64,000 nt of DNA, taken from Bin87 sp965204905 (GTDB lineage Bacteria > Chloroflexota > Dehalococcoidia > Lucifugimonadales > UBA3495). Shown here one piece after another: positions 41,840-50,124 of the stretch (its first letter is position 1; every line of letters starts with the position of its first letter). A program made the position numbers and the translations under genes. Location: NCBI GenBank assembly GCA_965204905.1, contig CBDBGA010000001.1:62001-126000 (forward strand). Direction: 5' to 3'. A model generated the notes under the pieces. It did no database searches, was not told where the DNA came from, and worked only from the letters and a program-made list of their open reading frames with translations.

Positions 41840-44254
41840 ATGGACGATGCCGGGGACCAGGCCGGGGACCTGCTGGGAGAGATTGCCAGGCTGCGGGAGC
41901 GCCTGTCCCTCCTGAGCCAGGCCAGTCTCCGCATCAACGAGAGCCTGGAGTTCGACCAGGTGTTGCAGGGCGTACTGGACTCGGCCCGCTCCCTGACTTC
42001 CGCCCGCTACGGCGTGATGACCCTGCTGGATGAAGGGGGCGGGGTGCGGCGCTTCCTGACCTCCGAGTTCACCCCCGGGGAGGCCGAACGGCGGTGGCTG
42101 ACCCCGGATCCGGGGCGGCTCTTCGAGGTACTGGCCAATATCTCCGAACCCCTGCGCCTTCCCGACCTGGCGGAATACGTGCGGGGCCTGGGCTTTGCGG
42201 ACTTCTCCATGCCTCTGCCGGTGGATGTGTTCCGCTTCATGGCCGCGCCCATATTCCACCGGGGGGAACGGGTGGGACACGTCTTCGTGGGCGACCGGGA
42301 GGACGGATCGGAGTTCAGCCCGGAGGACCAGGAGACGCTGGTAATGTTCGCTGCCCAGGCTGCGCTGGTCATCGCCAACGCGGGCGCCCACCGGGAGGAA
42401 CGCCGCGCCCGGGCGGACCTGGAGACCCTGGTCAACACATCTCCCGTGGGCGTGGTGGTCTTCGACGCCGCCACGGGTATGCCGGTGTCGGTCAACCGGG
42501 AGGCCATGCGCCTGGTGGAGGGCTTGCGGGAGGAGGGCCAGGGGGCGGAGAACCTGCTGGACGTGGTGACCTGCGTGCGGGGCGACGGCCGGGAGGTCTC
42601 CTTGCGGGAACTGCCGCTCGCCGAGGCGCTCAGGGCCGGGGAGACGGTTCGGGCCGAGGAGATCACCCTGCGGGTTCCCGACGGGCGCAGCATCAGCACC
42701 CTGCTGAATGCCACGCCGATCCACGGGGATGACGGGCAGTTGGCGTCCTTCGTCGTTACGCTACAGGACCTGACGCCCTTGGAGGAACAGGAGCGGCTGC
42801 GGGCCGAGTTCCTGGGCATGGTGAGCCGTGAGCTCAGGACGCCGCTGGCGGCGGTCAGGGGCTCGGTGACCACGCTGTTGGAGTCAGGTGGAGCTCTGGA
42901 CCCGGCCGAGATGGCCGAGTTCCATCGGATCATTCTCGACCAGTCAGACCAGGCGCGCCTTCTGATCAGCGACCTGCTGGACGTGGCACACATTGAGACC
43001 GGCAGTTTGGCTATCGAGTCGGAACCTGCTGACATCAGGGGGCTGGTGGAGGAGGCTGCGGAGAGGTTCCGGAGTGGGGGCGCCAGGCATCCCCTGCACG
43101 TTGATCTGGCGGAGGACCTGCCGATGGTCATGGTCGACAAACGGCGCCTCGTCCAGGTGCTGTACAACCTGCTGGCCAATGCTGCTGGCTACTCCCACGA
43201 GAGTTTGCCCGTCGCGGTGAGCGCAGAGCGGGACGGTGTCCGCCTGGCGGTGTCCGTTGTTGACCAAGGGCGTGCCATACCGTCGGAAATGCTGCCGGAG
43301 CTGTTCCGCCGGTTCTCCCGCGCTTTTGGCCGGGACACGTCCCCCGGCGTAGGCGGGTCGGGGCTGAGCCTGGCCATCTGCAAGGGCATCGTGGAGGCCC
43401 ACGGGGGCCGCATCCGGGCCGAGAGCGACAGCCCCGGCCAGGGCGCTACGTTCACCTTCACCCTGCCCATCGCCGAAGGGATGGTCGCCGCCGTGCCGCC
43501 GCCGCCGCCCGCAGTCAGGACCAAGCGGACCGCAAGAGATGGGGTGCGAGTGCTGGCGATGGACGACGACCCCCAGTCTTTGCGCTACGTCCGGGACACC
43601 CTCACCAGGGCGGGTTACGCTCCGATAATCACCGGCGACCCGGCCGACGTGCTCCGCCTCATGGTCGAGGAGAGGCCCCACCTGGTGCTGCTCAACCTGG
43701 TGTTGCCCGACCGGGACGGCGTCGATTTGATGAATAATATTTTGAGGATTGCCGATGTGCCGGTGATATTCATGTCGGTGTATGGGCAGGACGATGCCGT
43801 GGCCCGGGCTCTGGACATGGGCGCTGCCGACTACCTGGTCAAGCCCTTCTCGCCCACGGAGCTGACGGCTCGGATCAGGGCCGTCCTGCGCCGGCGGCTG
43901 GAGCCTTTCGCCGGGGAGCCGGCGCCATTCTACGACGTGGGCGGGCTGACCATAGAATACGCGCAGCGGCGCGTGGCGGTGGCCGGGGCGCCCGTGAATC
44001 TGACGGCCACCGAGTACGGGGTGCTCTACGAGCTCGCCGTTCATGCCCCGCGGGCGCTGAGCCACAGCGTGCTGCTACAGCGCGTGTGGGGCCCGGAGCG
44101 CATCGGCAAGGGTTGGCTGCTGCGGGACGTGGTGAAGCGGCTGCGTCGCAAGCTCGGCGATACCGCGAGCAACCCCAAGTACGTCATCACCGAGCCCAGG
44201 GCGGGCTACCGCATGCCCGTAGGGGAGACCGCGGACCAGGTGGAACCAGGGTAA
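41840..44254 (+). CDS. Degenerate paralog of the GAF-PAS-kinase-receiver-winged-helix protein
   Basis: 804 residues, same domain order as the gene at 39258 and clearly a tandem duplicate. The phospho-acceptor His is replaced by R330 (V-S-R-E-L-R-T-P, codon CGT), and the receiver Asp is replaced by N619 (V-L-L-N-L-V-L-P-D, codon AAC). The G1 box reads D-Q-G-R-A-I-P and the G2 box G-S-G-L-S-L-A. The acidic pocket (D575-D577), receiver Lys and winged helix are retained. It cannot signal by the normal His-Asp route. It may bind ligands through GAF/PAS and DNA through the winged helix, perhaps as a heterodimer or antagonist of its paralog. The TAA stop lies in the adjacent family 2 tnpB right end. 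Confidence 0.9.
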   Translation: MDDAGDQAGDLLGEIARLRERLSLLSQASLRINESLEFDQVLQGVLDSARSLTSARYGVMTLLDEGGGVRRFLTSEFTPGEAERRWLTPDPGRLFEVLANISEPLRLPDLAEYVRGLGFADFSMPLPVDVFRFMAAPIFHRGERVGHVFVGDREDGSEFSPEDQETLVMFAAQAALVIANAGAHREERRARADLETLVNTSPVGVVVFDAATGMPVSVNREAMRLVEGLREEGQGAENLLDVVTCVRGDGREVSLRELPLAEALRAGETVRAEEITLRVPDGRSISTLLNATPIHGDDGQLASFVVTLQDLTPLEEQERLRAEFLGMVSRELRTPLAAVRGSVTTLLESGGALDPAEMAEFHRIILDQSDQARLLISDLLDVAHIETGSLAIESEPADIRGLVEEAAERFRSGGARHPLHVDLAEDLPMVMVDKRRLVQVLYNLLANAAGYSHESLPVAVSAERDGVRLAVSVVDQGRAIPSEMLPELFRRFSRAFGRDTSPGVGGSGLSLAICKGIVEAHGGRIRAESDSPGQGATFTFTLPIAEGMVAAVPPPPPAVRTKRTARDGVRVLAMDDDPQSLRYVRDTLTRAGYAPIITGDPADVLRLMVEERPHLVLLNLVLPDRDGVDLMNNILRIADVPVIFMSVYGQDDAVARALDMGAADYLVKPFSPTELTARIRAVLRRRLEPFAGEPAPFYDVGGLTIEYAQRRVAVAGAPVNLTATEYGVLYELAVHAPRALSHSVLLQRVWGPERIGKGWLLRDVVKRLRRKLGDTASNPKYVITEPRAGYRMPVGETADQVEPG

Positions 44255-44520
44255 TCCAAATGAGTAACAATGGTTATCCGCCTCAGGCGGACCACCTGAG
44301 CTGGACGCTGACCATTGTACTCGCCTTGGTTCTCCCTTCATCCGGGGCAGTTTCACCGGCGATGGCATCACCGCCAGCCAGCGCTCCCTCGTCCAGAAGC
44401 ATCACATCCTCGCCTACCGCGAGTAGCGCAAGTTTATGCAGGTTGCGAGCTGCGTTCTCATTGCGGTCGTGAATGACGCCGCAACCGGGGCACGACCACA
44501 TCGGTTCTCGACCCAGTGCT
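44250..44520 (-). pseudogene. Family 2 tnpB remnant D with intact right end
   Basis: The minus-strand translation gives W-S-C-P-G-C-G-V-I-H-D-R-N-E-N-A-A-R-N-L-H-K-L-A-L-L-A-V, the TnpB C-terminus, and then about 40 residues to a stop near 44283. The right end follows, with the palindrome CCGCCTCAGGCGG and GTTACTCATTTGGATTACCC. Here the V-I-H-D-R-N sequence is uninterrupted and so shows the ancestral form. Upstream coding sequence is missing. Confidence 0.7.
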
Positions 44521-44619
44521 GGGATACCACCGGTGGCAGATTGCCCCTATCATCGTTCGGAAATGGTGTCTGTGGGTCTCTGGTGCGAAGAATTGGCCCG
44601 ATTTGGAGGAGGTTGCGTC

Positions 44620-46185
44620 ATGAATTCACGCCGGTTGCACACGGCACTGACGGCGGGTGTCCTTCTGGCCCTTGCGTCAGCGTTCGCCATTGGGTGCGGT
44701 GGACTGTCCGGGCCAGGCGAATTGCGTTCGGATCAGGATGCCACTGCGCCGGCGGGGGCGGGAGATGCCGGCGGGGAGACCGCGGCAATGATCGTCAATG
44801 ATGCGATCAGTGACCAGCAGCGCTCCACTGAACCGTCTGCGGCGGCTGACCCGGGCGGGAGCGCGGCCACGGAACCGGGAGTGCCTGATGTCCCTTCCGG
44901 TGAATCCACCAGGACGTGGGCCACGACGCCGGGCGTTGACCCGTCTTCGCAGGATGGATCCTCTGCCACGACTACGCCGGCGCCTGAGGAGCCGCCGGCT
45001 GCGAAGGGGTCCGACGAGCCGCCGTCCGTGGACAATCTGAGTGCCTTGACGCGGGGCAACAGCGAGTTCGCTTTCGACCTCTACCGTGAATTGTCCGCGA
45101 CCGACGGCAACCTGTTCTTCTCGCCCCATAGCATCTCGACGGCCTTGGCCATGACCTACGCGGGAGCGCAGGGCGACACCAGGGACGCCATGGCGGATAC
45201 GCTGCGGTTCTCGTTGCCGCCGGATAGGCTGCACGGCGCGTTTGAGGCATTGTCCCGTGATCTGGGGTCCCGGGCTGCCGGCGAGGATGAGGGAAGTTTC
45301 CGGCTGAATGCCGCCAACGCGGTGTGGGCGCAGGAAGGTCACCCTTTCCAGGATGTGTACCTTGACGTCGTGAAGGCCAGCTACGGCGGCGAGGTGAGTC
45401 TCGCCAACTTCGTCGGCGACCCCGACGGTTCCCGCTCAGAGATCAATGGTTGGGTTGGTCGCGCTACCGAGGGCAAGATCGAGGACCTGATCCCGCCGGA
45501 CCTTATCGACGTTCTGACCCGCATGGTGCTGGTGAACGCCGTGTACTTCAAGGCCGGATGGCTCTATCCGTTTGCTGAGGCGTTTACGGCAACTGCGTCT
45601 TTCCAGCTGCTGGACGGCACAACGGCCGATGTGGATATGATGCGTGCCACGGAATACTTCGGTTACGGGGCGGGTGACGGCTACCAGGTCGTAGCGTTGC
45701 CCTACGCGGGCGGCGAGATGTACATGGCGGTGCTGCTGCCCGACCAGGGACGGTTCCAGGAATTCGAGGAGCGTCTGGACGCGGATTTCCTGGATCAGGC
45801 TCTGGCGCAGGTTTCCGAGAATTACGTCGCGCTGGAGATGCCCCGGTTTGGGTTCGACGCCGCGTTCCGGCTGGGCGACGCCCTGAAGACGATGGGGATG
45901 TCCGCGGCCTTTGACCCCGGCGCCGCCGACTTTTCGGGCATGGACGGCCTGTCATGCGCTGCACGAGACAACGGTTGCCTGTACATCGGCGCTGCGGTCC
46001 ACAAGGCATTCGTGTCGGTTGACGAGTCGGGCACCGAAGCCGCAGCGGCGACCGCGGTGATGATGCAGACGGAGTCGGCGAAGCCCATGCCGGTTGAAGT
46101 GAAGGTGGACCGGCCTTTCATCTTCGTGATACGGGACAACGCGACGGGGACGAACCTGTTCGTGGGCCGGGTGGTGGAGCCGTGA
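44620..46185 (+). CDS. Lipoprotein serpin (serine/cysteine protease inhibitor)
   Basis: A 521-residue protein from ATG 44620, with a GGAGGAGG ribosome site seven bases upstream. It has a lipoprotein signal (A-F-A-I-G-C-G-G, lipidated Cys near 27) and a Ser/Thr/Pro-rich tether of about 110 residues. A full serpin domain follows: N-S-E-F-A-F-D-L-Y, N-L-F-F-S-P-H-S-I-S-T-A-L-A-M, V-N-A-V-Y-F-K-A-G-W and C-terminal D-R-P-F-I-F-V-I-R-D. The reactive-loop hinge G-T-E-A-A-A-A-T-A matches inhibitory serpins. Counting 17 residues from the hinge Glu places P1 at Glu (Q-T-E-S). It is probably displayed on the cell surface to block a foreign or self protease. The first in-frame start (44473) lies inside tnpB debris and was rejected. 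Confidence 0.9.
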   Translation: MNSRRLHTALTAGVLLALASAFAIGCGGLSGPGELRSDQDATAPAGAGDAGGETAAMIVNDAISDQQRSTEPSAAADPGGSAATEPGVPDVPSGESTRTWATTPGVDPSSQDGSSATTTPAPEEPPAAKGSDEPPSVDNLSALTRGNSEFAFDLYRELSATDGNLFFSPHSISTALAMTYAGAQGDTRDAMADTLRFSLPPDRLHGAFEALSRDLGSRAAGEDEGSFRLNAANAVWAQEGHPFQDVYLDVVKASYGGEVSLANFVGDPDGSRSEINGWVGRATEGKIEDLIPPDLIDVLTRMVLVNAVYFKAGWLYPFAEAFTATASFQLLDGTTADVDMMRATEYFGYGAGDGYQVVALPYAGGEMYMAVLLPDQGRFQEFEERLDADFLDQALAQVSENYVALEMPRFGFDAAFRLGDALKTMGMSAAFDPGAADFSGMDGLSCAARDNGCLYIGAAVHKAFVSVDESGTEAAAATAVMMQTESAKPMPVEVKVDRPFIFVIRDNATGTNLFVGRVVEP

Positions 46186-46255
46186 TCTCTGGGACCGGAC
46201 ACGTACGTTTGGCGGGGTCCGTTTGTTCCGGGTCCGTCGCCATGGAGGTGCCCTC

Positions 46256-46339
46256 ATGGTTTGGACATTAGCCATCGGTTGGATCGCGTACTGGTCCTTC
46301 AGGTTGTCGAACGGTCGGTGCGAGCACGGCCGGGTCTGA
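46256..46339 (+). CDS. Putative 27-residue membrane peptide
   Basis: A short frame starting at ATG 46256 with a good GGAGGTG ribosome-binding site five bases upstream. It encodes M-V-W-T-L-A-I-G-W-I-A-Y-W-S-F (a single hydrophobic helix) followed by a basic tail. It lies 70 bases after the serpin stop. Small single-helix peptides are easily missed, but chance cannot be excluded. Confidence 0.4.
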   Translation: MVWTLAIGWIAYWSFRLSNGRCEHGRV

Positions 46340-46528
46340 CCACCGCAGCTGGGTCTCCGCGCCCGGATGGGGATGCGGCGCCGCTCAGTGACGGCGCCGC
46401 TCTCCGGGCCGGTTCAGCCCTCGACTCCCCGGCTATCCCTCCCTCTTTCCCTACTCCCACACCGCTCCAGCCCAGGGAGGGTTGGTGTTGATGTGGGCCA
46501 TGGGAGCGGCGGCTCGTGGGCCACTGGG

Positions 46529-47167
46529 CTAACTCTCGGGGTCGTCGTTGCTGATGCCGACGGAAGCGCCGTCGTCGTCAGCGCAGCGTTCATGGCCCGG
46601 GCCATCGCCGATGGGCCCGCCGTCGGCATTGACCAGGAAGGCCGGGCGGTCATCGAACCACGCCCTGATACCGGCGGCTTCTTCCGGGGTCAGCTGTCCC
46701 GTTTCCACCAGCATGGACAGCCACAGATCGATCGGGCCTGAATCGGAGTCGGAGTCGGCCCCATCGGCGAAGTGGATGCCAAGGGCGCCAGCGCCCTCCG
46801 GGCGGGACTGGAACCAGGTCCTGGCCTCGTCCCCTTGATCTGCGGTCAGGACGCCATCGGCGACCAGGCCGTCGATACGGGCGTCGAATATGGTTTCGCT
46901 CTGCTCGTCCATTGCGGTTACGAAGGCGGCCTCCAGGGCGGCCGGCTCCACGCCCAGCAGCTCGGCCACCCGTGCCATGAGCGCGTCGGGGTCGCCGTGG
47001 CCGCCCCGGTTTTCGGAAGGCCCGTCGCCCCGATGGAACGGCCCGCCGTCCGCGCCCCCGACGCCGGCAGCCACGACGCTGCCGGTCACGAGTCCGACCG
47101 ACAGCAGCGCCACCGCGCCGGCAACCGCGAACCAGCGTCTCCTGATGTTGCGCATCCTGTTGAACAT
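46529..47167 (-). CDS. Secreted helical-repeat protein, paralog of 49522 gene
   Basis: A 212-residue exported protein. After a signal sequence (basic start, A-V-A-L-L-S-V-G-L-V-T-G-S-V-V-A-A) and a Gly/His/Asp-rich linker, it has helical units. Two repeats share the pattern L-x-x-x-G-x-L-T-x-x-x-x-x-x-x-R-x-W-F-x-x-R-P (V-A-D-G-V-L-T-A-D-Q… and V-E-T-G-Q-L-T-P-E-E…). The acidic C-terminus (D-D-D-G-A) could bind cations. ATG 47167 follows AGGAGGC. It lies directly after the sensor kinase on the same strand, and a paralog sits on the other side of the two-component genes, so both are likely targets or modulators of that system. Confidence 0.75.
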   Translation of the reverse strand: MFNRMRNIRRRWFAVAGAVALLSVGLVTGSVVAAGVGGADGGPFHRGDGPSENRGGHGDPDALMARVAELLGVEPAALEAAFVTAMDEQSETIFDARIDGLVADGVLTADQGDEARTWFQSRPEGAGALGIHFADGADSDSDSGPIDLWLSMLVETGQLTPEEAAGIRAWFDDRPAFLVNADGGPIGDGPGHERCADDDGASVGISNDDPES

Positions 47168-47255
47168 TGTTGCCTCCTGCGCCGCCGTAGGTGATGAGAT
47201 TTGTATTCAGTCGGCGGCCTTGATGGATGCAGGATAGACGGACGATATTAAGGAA

Positions 47256-48662
47256 TTACGAAGGGAGATCAAAACCGAACCGACTGCCGGCTCCCGCCGC
47301 GCTCTCGACCCAGATGGTTCCGCCGTGGGCTTCCACCAACTGGCGGGCAATGGTGAGCCCCAGCCCGGTCCCTCCGGTGGCGCGGCCCCGAGAGGGGTCA
47401 GCCCGGTAGAGGCGGTCGAATACGTGGGGGAGCGCGTCCGCCGGAATGCCGACGCCGGTGTCCGTAACTACTACCCTGACGCCAGCGCCGTGTTGGGAGG
47501 CCACGACGCTCACGGCGCCCCCCGGCGGGGTGTGGCGAATGGCGTTGTCCACCAGGTTGCCGACCACCTGCTCGATGCGGAGCCGGTCAACGTTCAGGAC
47601 TGGCAATCCTTCCGCCGTGGCCGTGGCCAGGTCCACTGAGCCGGCGGCGGCGCGGGGTCGGAACGAGGCCGCGACTTTCTCGATGATGTCCGCCACGGCG
47701 GCCGGCTCCAGTTCCAGCCGCAGCTCCCGCGCCTCCGTTGCCGCCAGCAGCCTCAGGTCATCCACGAGACGGTTCAGGCGCAGGGCCTGTTGATGCACGG
47801 TGTCGAGGGTGGCGGCGTCGGGTTCCAACAACCCGTCCTGCAATGCCTCGATGTGTCCCTGGATGTTGGCCAGGGGCGTCCGCAGCTCGTGGGCCACGTC
47901 CGACACCATGGCGCGACGCTGGCGCTCCGACTCTTCCAGGGCATCGGCCATGGCGTTGAAGGCCTGCCCCAGTTCGGCGATTTCGTCGTTGCCCCTCACT
48001 ACGGCGCGACTGGACAGGTCGCCGCCGCCCAGGGCCCGGGCCGCGGCGGTGAGGTTCCCGATAGAACCCAGCACCCGCCGGGAGAGCAGCAGCACCAGCA
48101 GCACGCCCACCGCGCCGGCTATGGCGCCGAACACGATCAGCGCCTCCCGGACGGAGTGCGCGAAAAGTTCCAGCGGAGGCTCCGCGCCGGCAAAAGGCAA
48201 ACCGTCCGATTCGTCGTGGGCTAATGTCGGCGCGTCGTCCCACGCCCGCGCGCTCACCGCCACCGACCCCAACCGAACCCCGTCGGATACTATCGGCTCG
48301 AAACGCCGTTCCGAAAACGCGCCGGCGTAATGGTCGTCGTCTCCGTGCCCGTCGGGTCGGATCGGACTCTCGGCGACCAGATGGCCCTGGGTGTCCAGCA
48401 CGATGATTTCCCGTTCGGTTTGGAAACTGACCCGGCTGACGAAATCCTGTATCCCCCGCCAGTTCCCGCCGGAGTCGTGAAAATCGGCCAGCGCCACCAG
48501 GATGCGGTTGGTCCGCACCCGGTCCTGCTCCCTCTGGACCTGCTCCACCGCGCGTTCCGCAGCGTAGTCGGTCAGCCAGGCCACGGCGCCGGTGGACAGG
48601 GCCAGGATGACGGCGAAACCCAGCGTCAGGCGCAGCCGGAGGCCGAATTTCCATCTAGGCAT
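47256..48662 (-). CDS. Membrane sensor histidine kinase (HAMP)
   Basis: A 468-residue sensor kinase. Topology: transmembrane helix 1 (about 10-30), an extracytoplasmic sensor domain (about 31-170), transmembrane helix 2 (about 173-195) and HAMP (196-250, D-E-I-A-E-L-G-Q-A-F-N-A-M-A). HisKA follows with H258 (D-V-A-H-E-L-R-T-P), then HATPase (N of N-L-V-D-N-A-I-R-H, D-T-G-V-G-I-P, G-T-G-L-G-L). All kinase boxes are intact. Its start overlaps the response regulator gene upstream by eight bases, so the two are coupled. The extracellular domain is acidic and His-containing (D-G-H-G-D-D-D-H-Y), which could suggest metal or envelope-stress sensing, but the signal is unknown. Confidence 0.9.
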   Translation of the reverse strand: MPRWKFGLRLRLTLGFAVILALSTGAVAWLTDYAAERAVEQVQREQDRVRTNRILVALADFHDSGGNWRGIQDFVSRVSFQTEREIIVLDTQGHLVAESPIRPDGHGDDDHYAGAFSERRFEPIVSDGVRLGSVAVSARAWDDAPTLAHDESDGLPFAGAEPPLELFAHSVREALIVFGAIAGAVGVLLVLLLSRRVLGSIGNLTAAARALGGGDLSSRAVVRGNDEIAELGQAFNAMADALEESERQRRAMVSDVAHELRTPLANIQGHIEALQDGLLEPDAATLDTVHQQALRLNRLVDDLRLLAATEARELRLELEPAAVADIIEKVAASFRPRAAAGSVDLATATAEGLPVLNVDRLRIEQVVGNLVDNAIRHTPPGGAVSVVASQHGAGVRVVVTDTGVGIPADALPHVFDRLYRADPSRGRATGGTGLGLTIARQLVEAHGGTIWVESAAGAGSRFGFDLPS

Positions 48663-49344
48663 TGCCGAACCGGTACCCGACGCCGTGGACGGTCTGAATG
48701 TAACGGGGTTTCCTGGCGTCGGGTTCTATCTTGCGGCGCAGATTGGCGACGTGCACGTCCACGGTGCGGTCAAAACCGTCGAAGTCGTAGCCGAAGACCT
48801 TGTCGATGATCTGGTGGCGGGCGAAGGGGCGACCCGGCTCAGCGGCCAGCGCGGCTAACAACCGGAACTCGGTGGGCGTCAGGCAAGGTTTGACTTCCCC
48901 GCGATTGACCGTCCGGTTCTTGATGTCGATGACCATTCCATCGCGTTCCAGCACGGCCGGCGTGGCGGCAGCCGCGTGGCGGGCCGTGCGGCGCAACACC
49001 GCCCGCACGCGTGCCGCCAGCTCCCGCGGGCTGAAGGGCTTGAGAATGTAGTCGTCCGCGCCCAGGTCCAGGCCAGCCAGCCGGTCCTCTTCATCCACTC
49101 GCGCCGTGGCCATGATGATGGGCACGTCCGACTCCTCCCGCAGCGTCCGGCACACTTCCATGCCGTCCAGCCTGGGCAGCATCAGGTCCAGAACGATGAG
49201 GTCGGGTTCCGAATCGCGGGCGGCCCTCAGGCCGGCCAGACCATCGCCGACGGCAGTCACCCGGTGTCCGTCCCGTTCCAGATAGAGTCCAATGATTCGG
49301 GCGATGCCGGGGTCGTCTTCAATCACCAGAATGTCGCAGGACAT
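48655..49344 (-). CDS. OmpR/PhoB-family response regulator
   Basis: A 229-residue response regulator. The receiver has E9-D10-D11 acidic residues, phospho-acceptor D53 (V-L-D-L-M-L-P) and the K of L-K-P-F-S-P. The C-terminal winged helix has L-T-P-T-E-F-R-L-L, then D-R-T-V-D-V-H-V-A-N-L-R-R-K-I and G-V-G-Y-R-F. ATG 49344 follows GGAGAAG. It is the first gene of an operon with the HAMP kinase, whose start it overlaps. Two paralogous secreted proteins flank the pair, one on each side, which makes them likely regulon members or signal modulators. Confidence 0.92.
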   Translation of the reverse strand: MSCDILVIEDDPGIARIIGLYLERDGHRVTAVGDGLAGLRAARDSEPDLIVLDLMLPRLDGMEVCRTLREESDVPIIMATARVDEEDRLAGLDLGADDYILKPFSPRELAARVRAVLRRTARHAAAATPAVLERDGMVIDIKNRTVNRGEVKPCLTPTEFRLLAALAAEPGRPFARHQIIDKVFGYDFDGFDRTVDVHVANLRRKIEPDARKPRYIQTVHGVGYRFGNA

Positions 49345-49521
49345 GGAGGCTTCTCCTATGAAACGACGGGGGTAGGTTCAGCATAGCACGCCGGGGTTTT
49401 CCGGTTGTCATTCGTATTTCGCAAGTGTTCCGCAATCGGCCCATGTTTGGCGTAGAGGGGCGACCGACGGAGTTCCCGCCGTCGGCCACCTCCCGACCGG
49501 ACGAGCGAGGTTCAACCGGAT

Positions 49522-50124
49522 TTAGTCATCATCGTCGTCAAACTCGCCGTCGCCGTCGTGATGGCCCTTGCGGTGGGTGAACCGGCTGCGCTCGTCCTGG
49601 GGAATCGCGTCAGGGCGGTTTTCGTGCCATCCGCTGAGCGCCTCGGACTCTTCCTGCGTGATCCTGCCATGCTCCACCATCCTGGACAGAAGGTCGTCGA
49701 CGAAGCCGGAGTTGGCGGTGAACGCCAGCAGGATGGCAATGGTGGCGGAGTTTGCTGGTCGCCCATCGAACCACGTCGCCGCGGCGGCCGCCTGTTCCCG
49801 ATTCAGGGTTTCATCCTCTACGAGGGACTGGAGGTAATCGGTGAACGTGGCGTCGGCGCGCTCGTCGTAGGCGGTGGCGAAGGCCGATGCCAGGGCGGCC
49901 TGTTCCACGTCGACTATCTCCGAGACACGCGCCAGCACGTCGAGGTCGGGGCCGTTCATCATGTGGCCGACGTTGTAGTGGTAGCCGGCGGGCTCCATAT
50001 AGTGAAGCGGGTCGGAGGAGTTGGCGGCCAACGCCACTCCGGAGACCAGGCCGAGAGCCAGCAAAGCGACGGCCGCGAACACGGCCAGCCAGCGCTTCCT
50101 GACGTTGCGGATTCTGCTGAGCAT
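49522..50124 (-). CDS. Secreted helical-repeat protein, paralog of 46529 gene
   Basis: A 200-residue exported protein with the same plan as the gene at 46529. The N-terminus M-L-S-R-I-R-N-V-R-K-R-W-L-A-V matches M-F-N-R-M-R-N-I-R-R-R-W-F-A-V there, and a signal core follows. Helical units contain L-N-R-E-Q-A-A-A-A-A-T-W-F-D-G-R-P and H-G-R-I-T-Q-E-E-S-E-A-L-S-G-W. The C-terminus is a His/Asp-rich tail ending in five aspartates, a likely cation-binding tail. ATG 50124 follows GGGAGGC. It is upstream of the response regulator gene on the same strand, separated by about 180 bases, so it probably has its own promoter. Confidence 0.75.
   Translation of the reverse strand: MLSRIRNVRKRWLAVFAAVALLALGLVSGVALAANSSDPLHYMEPAGYHYNVGHMMNGPDLDVLARVSEIVDVEQAALASAFATAYDERADATFTDYLQSLVEDETLNREQAAAAATWFDGRPANSATIAILLAFTANSGFVDDLLSRMVEHGRITQEESEALSGWHENRPDAIPQDERSRFTHRKGHHDGDGEFDDDDD

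Noticed and set aside
10566..44520. Dispersed palindromes as a CRISPR array
   Set aside because: Copies are tens of kilobases apart and belong to TnpB-element ends; no regularly spaced repeats exist anywhere in the window.
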